This document shows positions 53,264 to 63,856 of a stretch of DNA of 64,000 nt, in pieces. The stretch is from Benincasa hispida. Taxonomy: Eukaryota > Streptophyta > Magnoliopsida > Cucurbitales > Cucurbitaceae. Within the stretch, counting starts at the first letter, position 1. Every line of letters begins with the position of its first letter. The notes below the pieces were generated by a model. That model was given only the letters and a program-made list of their open reading frames with translations. It ran no database searches and was not told the DNA's origin. The position numbers and the translations under genes are program-made. Location: NCBI RefSeq assembly GCF_009727055.1, contig NC_052351.1, positions 10,403,472 through 10,467,471 on the forward strand. The letters run 5' to 3'.

Positions 53264-54261
53264 GAGTTGAGACGACAGATCTGACAAACAGCAAGCTGAC
53301 CACGACGCCGGTGACCCACCTCTACGACCGGAACCACCGAAAGCCCACACGCCAATGACAAACTGAAACCTCACCAATCTGACAAACCGAAATCCCACGA
53401 AAGCCCGCGTGCCGACGAAGAACACCACGAGAAAGCCCATGTGAACAACCAGACAACCCACGCGCCGGCAAAGAACATTTCGAGAAAGCCCACACACCGA
53501 CGAAACCAACCGAAAATGATCGGAGAACACCCACGACGATGATCCACCACCGAAAGAAGCCGACAACGACGGGGATCTAAGGAAAACCGGTGATGACAAC
53601 CCACGAGAACACCCACGTGCCGACGAAAACCAACCGAAAACCCACGAACACTGGTGACGACAACCCACGAACTGATGTGCACGACCAAGCTGAGAGCATC
53701 GATGACGACAACCCACGAACTGAAGGCAACCGGCCAGCTGAGAGAGGAGAGGGTTATGTTTGGTAAAGTGAAGAGAGCACCACCGAGAGGGTTATGTTTT
53801 GGTAAAGTGAAGAGAGCACCACCGAGAGGGTTATGTTTTGGTAAAGTGAAGTGAAAGAAGCTGAGAGAAGAGGGAAATGGATTTTTAATAAAGTTAAAAA
53901 AAAAATGAGAGGCCTTTAATGTCGGTTTTAAACCGACATTGTAGGCCATCTTTAAGGTTGATTTAAAACCGACAAAAGATCCGTTTTTTTTTAAACCGAC
54001 ATTATACATCCGAGACCACTATTGTCAACTAACATTGAAGCCCAAAATTGTTCTAGTGACAAATTTTTTTTTAATTTTTATAGGTAGTCATAAAGAGTAG
54101 TATCAATCTGAATGGTTGTGTCCCATTGTCATCAAAAGACACATAGGAATACGGGTTAATTACTGAAATGTAAATTTATTTTGACATGTGCCCTTATTTT
54201 TTTTTGTTTGGTTCGGTGATTAATAAGAGGAAAAGGGAAATTATTTTTAAATGAAAAAATT

Positions 54262-54440
54262 GTTGAAAATATTTACAAATAATAACAAAATATCACAATC
54301 TATCTGTGATAGATTGTGATATAGACTACTATCTATGTTTATCTGTGTCATGATAGATAAAGATAGCAGTCTATTGAAGTCTATCATAATCTATTGTAGA
54401 TAGACAGTGGAATTTTATTATATTTGTAAATATTTTGATG
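54262..54440. repeat. MITE-like inverted repeat
   Basis: Ends AAAATATTTACAAATAATAA and TTATATTTGTAAATATTTT, with nested palindromes of tctatc/gatagat inside. A foldback of this type could form a long hairpin. The superfamily is uncertain; no target duplication was found. Confidence 0.65.
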
Positions 54441-55152
54441 AATTTTTCCATATTTAAAAAGAACTATAAGAAAAAATGTATTTTTCGTTTTACTGGTTGG
54501 ATTTTTTTTTTTTAATGTTACGTGAAAACAAAAGTATAACAATGATGATAAATATGATGAAGAAAAATAAACTTTTTTCTTTATCAAGAAGGACCATCAT
54601 TTTAGCCCAAGTTTGTAATTTGTATCATTTTTTTTTTTTTTTTTTGCTTCTTTAGTTTTTTTTTATTGTTAGTTTCTTTGGTTTGGATTTTTTAAGTAAT
54701 AATGTGTTATTTTAAAACTAATTATACTTTTATTTAATTAGCAAGAGTCGATCTTAAAAATAATATAATTATTTATAAACCAAGATACGGGTAAAAACAA
54801 ACTTAAATTTACAAACCAAGAATAGTTTCAACTTTTTTAAATTTAATTTGCACATTCTTTTATAGAATGTACTTTATATTGAGTTTATCTGATTTGTATT
54901 TTGTAAAAATAATAATAATAATAATTCTACATAGTTCAACATATAAATTCATTATAAATTGACATTCAAGTTTGTTTATAAATTTACATGTACCTATTTT
55001 AAACATTACAAACCACGTGTAATGTATGTGTTCTGAAACTAGTATTTTAAAGATGTGATATATTTTTAAATTTTTCCCTTATTTATCTATCTATTATAAA
55101 TATCCTATTCTTTACTTATAGTGAATCCAAAATTAGCTGCAGGAGCAAACAC

Positions 55153-55495
55153 GTAGGGGTGTTTGGGGTAAGGGTTATCATCAAAATATAATAATCACCT
55201 CTTGCTACAGTAAAAACTATTTCAATACCTTCAATAGCTACAGTCAACATTATTTCAAAACCCTCATTTACTACCGTATTTATTATTTACTACAGTTTTT
55301 ACTATTTTACATTCATCGCTTTTTTATTATTTGCTAACGTGTTTACTATTTTCTTCTCAAACTAAAATAGTTTACACCTCAAACACATACTATTATAACC
55401 CAAACTAAAATAATCTACACCCAGACACAAACTATCATAACCCAACTATAATAACCTAAGACTATAATAACTAATTCATTGCCTCAAAGGCCCTT
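55153..55495. repeat. Possible hAT-type MITE
   Basis: Left end TAGGGGTGTTTGGGGTAAGG and right end CCTCAAAGGCCCTTG are imperfect inverted repeats. Between them lie repeated 'ctacagt' and 'aactaaaata' words. No clear 8-bp target duplication, so the call is weak. Confidence 0.35.
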
Positions 55496-56071
55496 GTTCT
55501 AAATCGTTTCTTAGGAAATTGCATTGTATGGCCAATATATTTTAAGAAACCAAAGATTTTACTTCAACTTTTTTGTAATTGCAAGTGTGACAATCACATA
55601 TAAATCAGATAACAATCACATAACAATCACATACCAATCAGATAGCAATCAAATTTTCAGTTAGAAGTTTTTTTGACATGTTGGCAAAAAAGGAAAACCT
55701 AGGGACACGCCCAATTTTTAATTTTTAATTTTTTTTTTTATTAAAGTTGCAACTGCGCCTTATAAGTTTGAGGTTCCTATTTCATTTGGTTGTTCTTAGA
55801 GGTTTAAATGAGTTGGATTGGGTCGGGCTGGGTTATTTTTTTTTTTCGTTAGTCGGGTTGGCTACCTGATTGACCTAAATAGGATCTTCAAACCAATCCA
55901 ACCTAACTAGTTCGGGTTGGGTTTGGTTGGTTTGGGTTGTGGGGTTATTTATTTTTTCTTTTATTTTTTATTAACTTAAAATACTTAAATTTGTGTACAA
56001 CACACACTAATAACTAAAATTTCATAAAATTCAAATTATAAATATCAAAATCCAAGATATCTATTATAAAG

Positions 56072-59000
56072 ATTACTACAAAATCTACATTACTTGACAC
56101 TTGTAGTTTTTAATTACTTGACGTTTATGTGGAAAAAACGTCAAGTAATATGATTTTGAACAAAAAAAGGTCAAGTAAAAGGGTTAAAAAAGCGGAGATT
56201 AACGGAATATTTCGGATATTTTCACGCGAACCTTTACTTGACACGATTTTCGTGTCAAGTAATATAAGGTCTTACTTGACACGTTTCATGTGTCAAGTAT
56301 AAGAAGCTCTTACTTGACATTTTTTTTCGTGTCAAGTAAAAGGGTTAAAAAAGCGGAGATTGAGGGAATATTTCGGATATTTGATAGGCCTCCAATTTAG
56401 TAGGCGAATCATATAGCATTTGGTAGTTCCGGGTAAGCGATCGCGGGGTCTTCATGGGCGATCATCTAGTGTTACTCAGCGATTGTGTAGCAAAACTAAG
56501 CGATCATGTAGCCGAGCTCAGCGATCGTATAGCATTTGGTAGGCGATCGTATAGCATTGGGTAGGCGATCATATAGCATTTTGTTACTCAGCGATCGTGT
56601 AGCAGAGCTAAGCGATCGTGTAGCATTTGGTAGGCAATCGTATAGCATTAGGTAGGCGATCATATAGCATTTTGTTACTCAGCAATCGTGTAGCCGAGCT
56701 CAGCGATTGTGTAGCATTTGGTAGGCGATCATATGGCATTGGGTAGGCGATCGTATAGCATTTTGTTACTCAGTGTTCGTGTAGCAGAGCTAAGCGATTG
56801 TTTAGCCGAGCTCAACGATCGTGTAGCAGAGCTAAGCGATCGTGTAGCTGAGCTTAGTGATCGTGTAGCATTTGGTAGGCGATCGTATAGCATTAGGTAG
56901 GCGATCATATAGCATTTTGTTACTCAGCAATCGTGTAGCCGAGCTCAGCGATTGTGTAGCATTTGGTAGGCGATCATATAGCATTGGGTAGGCGATCGTA
57001 TAGCATTTTGTTACTCAGTGTTCGTGTAGCAGAGCTAAGCGATTGTTTAGCCGAGCTCAACGATCGTGTAGCAGAGCTAAGCGATCGTGTAGCTGAGCTT
57101 AGTGATCGTGTAGCATTTGGTAGGCGATCGTCTAGCATTAGATAGGTGATCGTATAACATTTTCTTACTCAGTGATCGTGTAGATAATTTAAGCGATCAT
57201 ATAGTATTTTGTAAACGATCGTTTGGACTTGTTAAGTGATCGTCTAGTCTCTGTTTGTCTATTAATATTTTCACGCGAATCTTTACTTGACATTTTGTTA
57301 ATGTCAAGTAAAATATAAAACAAAATTACCTAATAATATTTTTTTTCTTACTTTAATGAAAAGCCCTAGATTTATAACTTCATTTTCTCAATTTCTCTCC
57401 TTCCCCAAACCCTTGGACGTCCGCATTTCTCCTAGTCGCCTCTGCCCTCATTTCTCTAGTCCGTCAGTGTTGCCGTCCGTGGTCGTCTGCTGTCGATGGT
57501 GTAGTCTGGTGGGTCGTCCACTGCCGCTGGTCCGTAGACGTCTGTGGTCGTCTGTTCTCTAGTCGCCTCGCCTCCATCCATCCGCTGCCGGTGGTGTCGT
57601 CCGGTGGGTCATCGGTCCGTGGTGCCGTTGGGATCATTCGCTATGAGTAAGTATTTCATGCAAACATTTTTGTTATGTGTATATATTTTTTTTAATTGAA
57701 ATGTGTATATATTTGTTATGTGTATGTATCTGTTTTTTTTTTTTTTTTTTTTTTAGTTTGAGGATGCACTTTGTGATTAGATTAGATGATACAATTTTGG
57801 GATGCACTTACGGATGATGTTTCTTTTTTTTAGTTTGAGGATGTATTTACAGATGCAGTTTTTTTTTTTTTTTAGTTTGAGGATACAGTTTGTGATTAGT
57901 TTGTGATATTTTGCTGATCTGCTTGATTTTATGGGTTTTTGTGATTCTGTTGGAATATAATGTTTGATTATTTTGACCAAATTTTGGTAGATTGTTTCTG
58001 TTTTAGATGTTAATTTTTCTGATCTACTTGGTTTTTATATCTTCAATCATCTTCCGCGAATAAATGCATTTGTATGATATGTGTATTATACAGATGCATT
58101 TATTACAACAGATGTGGTATGTAATACGAGGAATGATGTTTATTTAATGCATCTATATGATATGTGTATTAATTATTGGCTTTGTATTGTAGTGTCCTTT
58201 ACAAGTGGGAATTGTCGAATGTGGGTATTACGTTATGAGATATATGCAAGAAATCGTGACTAAAGAGAAGAATATTACAACAGATGCGGTATGTACATAC
58301 GAGGAATGGGCTGAATATTTATATTTATAGATAGTGTAAATAGTAAATAAATATGTATATCTCACTTTCTATGTTTTATAGATACGAGGAGCTCGTACTC
58401 GCAACTTGAATTGGATGAAGTACGCGTGGAATAGACTGAATATTTAGGTCGCTATATCTGATGAACTTCCTATAAATTGTGTATGTGGCTACATGGAAAT
58501 GCCCAAAACTTTTTTTGTGTAAATGTTTTGTTTAACCATTATAGCTTATATACTTCAAAGAAATGTGTGGTGGAGGATAGAATTTTAGTCTTGTGAATTT
58601 TGGAATACATAGCACATATAGATTGGTCTTACAATTGTGGAATTATCATATATTGGGGTGGGTTGATAGAGTAATGTAAATTTTTGGAATTATCGTATTG
58701 TTGTACGATTCGTCTTGTAAATTTTGGAACCGTTCATGTAGACATGAGTAATAGAAGAATGGAATCGTTTATTTTAGTATTCTCAATTGTTACGTTCGAT
58801 GTATTAGGCTGATATGTAGACCTAAAATATATGTGCAACTGTTTAGTTGATGGAATTGTCTTATTGGAACAAATGTAATGTAGGAAATGAGAAATGGAAA
58901 TTAAATTTGAATGTTTAATTTGGAAAAAAAACATAGATGACATTGAAAATGTGTCAAGAATTAGATTACTTGACTCTTATTTCATGTCAAGAAAAAAATA

Positions 59001-59260
59001 TATTTGACAAATAAAAAATGTCAAGATCAGTAATCACAAATAATAAGTGTCAAGAATTAATACACTTGCCATGTCATTAGTGTCAAGTGTATTATATTTC
59101 TTGACACGGAAAATGTGTCAAGAATTATTTCTCTTGACGTTTTTACTGTGTAGTTATCATACTATACTTGACACTCGAATAGTTGATGCTTTTATAAGTG
59201 TCAAGTATATCTTTAACTTGACATTGGAAAAATATCAAGTAATCCAAATTCTGTAGTAAT
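56072..59260. mobile_element. Inverted-repeat element with TTACTTGACAC subterminal repeats
   Basis: Left end ATTACTACAAAATCTACATT, right end (inverted) ATTACTACAGAATTTGGATT. Both arms hold many copies of TTACTTGACAC and its complement GTGTCAAGTAA (56090-56340 and 58935-59245), a CACTA-like layout. Target duplications are ambiguous, so the superfamily is open. The inside has the minisatellite at 56385-57262, a C-rich stretch with a short open frame at 57356-57562 (no recognised domain), T runs and AT-rich sequence. No transposase seen. Confidence 0.65.
56385..57262. repeat. Minisatellite with GCGATCGT(A/G)TAGC units and a 245-bp higher-order repeat
   Basis: Imperfect units of about 22-28 bases, such as GTAGGCGATCGTATAGCATT and AGCTAAGCGATCGTGTAGC. 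A block of several units repeats nearly unchanged with a period of 245 bases (56631-56875 against 56876-57120). The two near-identical 60-codon open frames at 56718 and 56963 are by-products of this. The array interrupts an 'aatatttcggatattttcacgcgaa' sequence whose intact version lies at 56206-56231. Confidence 0.9.
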
Positions 59261-59691
59261 GAAACTTCATACAAAAATCATAAAAATATATATAAATTAT
59301 AATAATTATAAGTTATAGTGTGTATATATATATATTTAATAATATTAGAAATTCGGGTTGGGTTGAGTCAACTCAAGTTTTTTAAAAATATGATCTAGAC
59401 CCAATTCAACTCGAAAAAATCATAAAAATTCAACCCAATCCAACCAGAAATTAAGACTAACACAACCCAATTTTGGATTCTTCAAGTTGCAAGGTTATTT
59501 GAAGACCCCTAGTTGTTCTATCTTCTCTTCCTCACATCTAGAATCCATAAGTTGAATGGAAAAAATGCCACTTAGGAGATATTTTAGTAATAAGTTCCAA
59601 AAGTATAATATATTAATTTTTAAAAATTACAAATATTATTTTTAAAAAATCCATTGGGGGAAAGTGGAAGAAGAAAAGGAAAAAAAATGCT

Positions 59692-59694
<3 letters not shown>

Positions 59695-59736
<42 letters not shown>
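59695..59736. repeat. (AT)n microsatellite
   Basis: About 21 uninterrupted AT dinucleotides. A shorter one lies at about 1016-1036. An open frame encoding repeated Tyr-Ile here is an artefact. Confidence 0.95.
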
Positions 59737-59740
<4 letters not shown>

Positions 59741-60233
59741 AAATATAATCAATAAAAAATTCAAAGTCACGAGGATGACCAATACCATTAACATTTTGAT
59801 GGACAGAAACCTCCATAGTGGGTGTCTAAAGCTGTTTCAAAAGACCGTTCCTTCCACCTTTTTTCCCGTTCGTTTTTCAATTTGTACTCTAAAAATATTT
59901 CAAAACATACAAAATCAATCTAAGAAACAAAAAGTAGATGATACTTGAGAATATTTTACTAAACACAACTTTTGATGGGATCATTAAATACATTTTGAAT
60001 AATAGCCCATCTAAGGGTTTATCTATGATGATTTCTCAAAATCAAAAACAACTTTCAAAATAACAAATACTTTGCATGGGAGATAATAATCAAACGAGGA
60101 TAAATCTCCGTAATTGAAATGTTTTTCTTCGAAAATTGAACAGAAAGGTTTCGACATCTATTTCCCATCTAACTTTAACAGTATGTTAGATCTATTGGGT
60201 AGTAATATGCAGAAAGAATACTGGTTTAGAGAG

Positions 60234-61083
60234 TTAAAAGTAAATTAGGAGTTTATTCCTAATTAGTATTTTCTTTTATAATATATTTTTCCTTTCTTGA
60301 ATTTTTTTCTTCGTTGGGTTCAATATTTTTCTTTTTATGTATTTTTTCTTTCTTGGTTTCTTTGTTCGGTTTATTGGTGCCTATTTATTCACATTTGTAC
60401 TGTATTTTGATTAAGTTGATTATCTAATATAATATAAAAAATTAACATGATATCAAAGCCCTAAGTCCTAGGATTTATACTTTTTAGCAACCTCTTCTAT
60501 CCAATCTCTATCTCCGTCGGTCTGCTATTGTCGGAGGCATCCAGATTTGGTTCACTTGGTTAGTTGATTTTACCTTCTTGTTTTTAAGTTTCAACCTTTG
60601 TTATGTTTTCTAATATTCTAGGGTCATTGTTTCGTTTTGAAATCAGCAGTTTGTGGGTTCTATTTTAGTCCTTTCTACGAAGATCTCTATTTCCAACCCA
60701 AAAGTTCTCTTTGTTTTAGTTCTTCGTGGGTTATGTCTCCAGCCCAAAAGTTTTATGTGTTTTAGTTCTTTGTGGGTCTCTGTTCCCAACCCAAGTATGT
60801 TGTAATTTGATTTGGGAGTTTTCTTTAGTTTCGATCATCAGCTTTAGTTGGTCGCTTCACAAACTCAAGTTGGTTATTACTCTACTACCTTGAGTTTGAG
60901 GGAGGGTGTTAAAGTAAATTAGGGGTTTATTCCTAATTATTATTTTATTTTATAGTATGTTTCCTTTTATATATTTTTTATTTCTTAGTTTCTTTCCTTT
61001 GTTGGTTTACTCGTGTCCATTTATTCATATTTGTGTTGTATTTTGATTAAATTGATTATTCAATATAATATACAAAATTAACA
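60234..61083 (+). mobile_element. TRIM (miniature LTR retrotransposon), 850 bp
   Basis: Terminal direct repeats at 60234-60447 and 60907-61083 (GTAAATTAGGRGTTTATTCC in both). A PBS-like TGATATCAAAGCC at 60448-60460 (two changes from TGGTATCAGAGCC) and a polypurine tract GAGGGAGGG just before the second repeat give plus orientation. Target duplications GAGAG are at 60229-60233 and 61084-61088, inside the CRK relic. The terminal TG of the first repeat is missing. No coding capacity; the internal part has a short 'ccaacccaaaagttctctttg' type repeat. Confidence 0.85.
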
Positions 61084-61258
61084 GAGAGTATAGGAAGAGT
61101 GAGAGAAGAACTACTTAAGGTAATAATTATAGAAGTCATTGTTGGTCGATTTATTATATTTTCTTGAACACACAATAGTCCAATATGAATACATCTTATC
61201 ATCTCAATTCTTAAACCAACGGTAAAGGTTGAATCTATGATATTTGTAGTTGTTCATG

Positions 61259-62073
61259 GGAAAATTGAAAAATAGCATGTTTAGGTCTTCACCTTACAAA
61301 ACTAGCATGCTTTTTTAAAACTCGTAAAAATAGTTTTTCTTGTTCAATCTCAGGCGAGATCGACCACTGAGAATAGGTTAAAAAATCAACTTTTTCTAAC
61401 TTATCAATTGTTTTGTGTCTTCTTGGTACATCTCGCCTGATTAAACACCAAGAATTGCTAATTTTTTTATGTTATCTTCTCAAATCTTATATTATTTTCG
61501 AATTTTCTCTAAAGTCGCTTATGTTTACTAAATATTATATCAAATTATTATGTAATTTTTTAAAATTTTAACATAATTTATGTTATCACAATTATATGAA
61601 TTTCCAAATTTTCAATTGAGTTTTCCAATTATCAAAATAGATTTTTCAAATTGATTCAACATTTTTAAATTTTAGGAAATATCAAACTTTTCAAAAAAAT
61701 TAGGTAAGATTTAGGATATATGTAGAATGTCGGTGTTAATCCTGTCCGAGATCCCACCAAGAAAGCAAAAATATATAAATTTTGGTGTTATTATGCCTGG
61801 GATTTCATTGACAAATCTGAAATATATAGAATCTCGATGTTATTTTGTCTAGGATTAACACCGAGAGCACATAATCTTGATGTATAATCTGGCGAGATGT
61901 AGCTAGAAAGCTCCAAACAACCGATAAATTGGAAAAAAAAAGTTGATTTTTAACTAAATCTTGTGGTCGATCTCGCTCGAGATGGACCGAGAAAAACTAT
62001 TTTTACGAATTTTCAAAAAAGATGTTAGTTTGGTAAGGTAAAAACTTAAACGTACTATTTCTAAAAATTTTCC
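61259..62073. mobile_element. Mutator-type MITE with long terminal inverted repeats
   Basis: 815 bp with perfect 9-bp target duplications TTGTTCATG at 61250-61258 and 62074-62082. The inverted repeats are about 180 bp: GGAAAATTGAAAAATAGCAT on the left against GGAAAATTTTTAGAAATAGT on the right (inverted). Both contain CGTAAAAATAGTTTTTCT and a GCGAGATCGACCAC word. A 9-bp duplication plus long TIRs is the hallmark of Mutator-like elements. No transposase. Confidence 0.88.
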
Positions 62074-62226
62074 TTGTTCATGCCCTCCCATGTGTCCATG
62101 CCTATAAGAAAATTTACAATATTGGTCATTATTTGCTTGAAATGTGTTGGGAGATGTTGGGAGATTTAAGAATGAAATCATATACTTACAAAGTTTGAGA
62201 GATCTTCGTAGTGTTCTCTATTGTGA

Positions 62227-62610
62227 AAATTTTCAAGAGATTCTGCCATGTCAGCTACCAAAATTTTCAAGAGATTCTGCCTTCTTGTTTTCCCTATATC
62301 CTTCCGTATCTTCGATTTCCCTCCCTCCTTTGCCCCTTTAGTTTTCCATCTCTCTCGAAGTCTCTCCCTTTTGGCATATCTCCTCTCTTGTCGGTCATTA
62401 GTTCCTCTCGCATCTTTCCCTCGCCGACCATCAACCTAGGCATTTTTAAGGTACGATTTTTTCGATTCTCTCTCTCCTTACAAAGTTCTTCTCTACTAGA
62501 GATTCTGCCATGTCAGCTACCAAGCAAGAGTTAAGAAAACACATCAGCTGAAGAATGCGATGTCAGTGAGGTGAGTCATGAAGGAGTATTCCCTTGGTGC
62601 TCTAGAATTC
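62227..62610. other. Intergenic DNA with duplicated 24-bp blocks
   Basis: GAGATTCTGCCATGTCAGCT followed by ACCAA occurs at about 62238-62261 and again at 62499-62522; part of it also follows at 62269-62281. The pyrimidine-rich stretch between them (62285-62490) resembles a 5' UTR or transposon sequence but has no supported gene. Confidence 0.5.
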
Positions 62611-63064
62611 TGTTAGGATTGGGAATAACAAACAAATATTCTTTCTTTATATATTGGACCATGTGTCCTCATACCATTAGTCATTCGTTAAATAATTTTT
62701 TAATTCTTTGTATCCATAAAATAGGGAATAGTGTATAAATTGGGCAGGTTGCCCCTTTCCAAAGAAAGTGGTTGAATACAAAGAGGCAAGTGATACAATT
62801 CTCTCTCTATCGTTTAGTGTTTCTAATCCTAACATATACAACGAAGAGGCAAACGATTCAATACTGTCACGATTGTTCAGCTACAGACTCCATCGTGTAC
62901 AACAAAGAGGTAAACGATTGACTCTATCGCTTAGCTTCCTGACTCTATCGTGTACAACGAAGAGATAAACGATTCAATACATTTTCTATCGTTTAGCTCC
63001 CTGACTCTATTGTGTAGGAAGAAGAGGTAAACGATACCAATACCTTCCGCTTTTATTTTCCTAA
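62611..63064 (+). mobile_element. 5' LTR of a plus-strand copia element
   Basis: Starts TGTTAGGATTGGGAAT and ends just before the PBS, about 454 bp; the exact right edge is uncertain. The 3' half (62780-63050) is an imperfect tandem repeat of about 55 bases, with ATCGTTTAG, ATCGTGTACAACGAAGAG and AAACGATTCAATA words. Confidence 0.75.
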
Positions 63065-63066
63065 CT

Positions 63067-63078
63067 TGGTATCAGAGC
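63067..63078 (+). other. Primer-binding site of the plus-strand copia
   Basis: Exact TGGTATCAGAGC, the initiator-Met tRNA copia PBS. Confidence 0.92.
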
Positions 63079-63183
63079 TACTACGACAAACGCCATTGTT
63101 ACAGGATCCAGTGCAACCAATGAATCAACGAAGTTGATCACACCCCCTCTAATCAACTGTTAAACCAAATAACTAGCACCAAG

Positions 63184-63856
63184 TTGGAGAGAGACAACTT
63201 CATGCTATGGAAGACACTAGCTCTTCCAATTTTGAAAGGATTCGGAATTGAAGGTCATCTGTTCGGAACCAAGGTATGTCCTCCTATGTTCGTTGTTGCT
63301 ACTTCATCAGCTGCTGAACCTGATGAAGCTAATTCTCAAGCTTCAGAAGGAGCTTCGAGTTCCATTGGTGAAAAATCCCTAAACCCACTATATGAAGCTT
63401 GGGTTACAGCAGACCAACTCTTGTTAGGGTGGTTATACAACTCCATGACTCCTGAAGTTTCAGTACAGCTAATGGGGTATGAAAGTGCTAAGAGTCTGTG
63501 GGATGCCATTCACTCACTGTTTGGAGTTCAATCGAGGGCAGAAGAAGATTATCTTCGCCAAGTTTTTCAACAAACCTGTAAAGGTAACATGAAAATGTCT
63601 GAATATTTGAAACTTATTAAGCTTTACCTTGACAACTTAGCCCAAGCTGGCAGCCCAGTGCCCATATGTAATCTAGTGTTTCAGGTACTCCTTGGGCTGG
63701 ATGAGAAGTATAATCCAGTGGCGGTTGTTATCCAAAGAAAACCTGAGATCTCCTGGCTAGATATGCAGTCTGAGTTGCTATCATGTGAAAATAGGTTGGA
63801 ACACCAAAATACCTCAAAAGCCCTATAGCTTTTGCACACAATGCCTCAGCTAATGT
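63184..63856 (+). pseudogene. Copia gag, interrupted by another LTR
   Basis: An open frame with MERDNFMLWKTLALPILKGF, then WVTADQLLLGWLYNSMTPEV, then SAKSLWDAIHSLFGVQSRAE and LRQVFQQTCKGNMKMSEYLK: the UBN2/retrotran-gag type domain of copia elements. The frame stops at 63826-63828. A frameshift there would allow HNASANV just before the LTR that begins at 63857. The true start may be upstream in the same frame, as the region from the PBS to 63183 also reads like gag. This element is younger-looking than the others (no stop in 214 codons) but was cut by the new insertion. Confidence 0.85.

Larger units (their letters stand above)
47382..54058. mobile_element. CACTA (En/Spm) transposon, outer copy
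   Basis: Ends CATTACAAGAATTTCGG (left, one C-to-T change from CACTA) and CCAAAATTGTTCTAGTG (right), with 3-bp target duplications ACA at 47379-47381 and 54059-54061. Subterminal regions are packed with palindromic copies of TTTAATGTCGGTTTTAAACC. It holds a transposase fragment (51162-52322) and is itself interrupted by a second CACTA at 47753-50578. One adapter artefact lies inside at 53226-53263. Confidence 0.87.
55797..59511. mobile_element. hAT-like element carrying a nested element
   Basis: Ends TAGAGGTTTAAATGAG and, as the inverse, TAGGGGTCTTCAAATAAC, with perfect 8-bp target duplications GTTGTTCT at 55789-55796 and 59512-59519. The outer arms (55797-56070 and 59263-59511) are rich in GGGTTGGGTTGG-type words and hold no gene. 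Between them sits a second inverted-repeat element. Confidence 0.82.
60186..62226 (-). pseudogene. CRK relic: parts of the last two exons
   Basis: Minus-strand remnants matching CRK-B in order. 62190-62226 matches the end of exon 6 (acttacaaagtttgagagatcttc). 62104-62189 sits in the intron position. 61084-61250 plus 62083-62103 match exon 7 from the splice site through the conserved [11 protein letters not shown] region. 60186-60233 matches its continuation. Exon 7 is cut by a TRIM (60234-61083) and a Mutator-type MITE (61259-62073). Substitutions and lost frame show that it is dead. Exons 1-5 are not in the window. The orientation equals that of CRK-B. Confidence 0.85.

Noticed and set aside
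53057..53716. Open frames starting MCIRDR and ending SLIHI
   Set aside because: Those residues are encoded by the mate-pair adapter; the rest is CACTA subterminal sequence.
56718..57145. Two 60-codon open frames with repeated Asp-Arg-Val-Ala-Glu-Leu-Ser
   Set aside because: They are translations of the minisatellite units, 245 bases apart, with no start context or homologue.
56385..57262. CRISPR-like array
   Set aside because: Units are contiguous and have no unique spacers; the genome is a plant's.
57356..57562. Possible small gene in the C-rich stretch
   Set aside because: Lies inside a transposon, no recognisable domain, composition typical of transposon 5' exon-like sequence.
59664..59948. 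Open frame with a Tyr-Ile run
   Set aside because: It is the (AT)n microsatellite and its flank; no domain.
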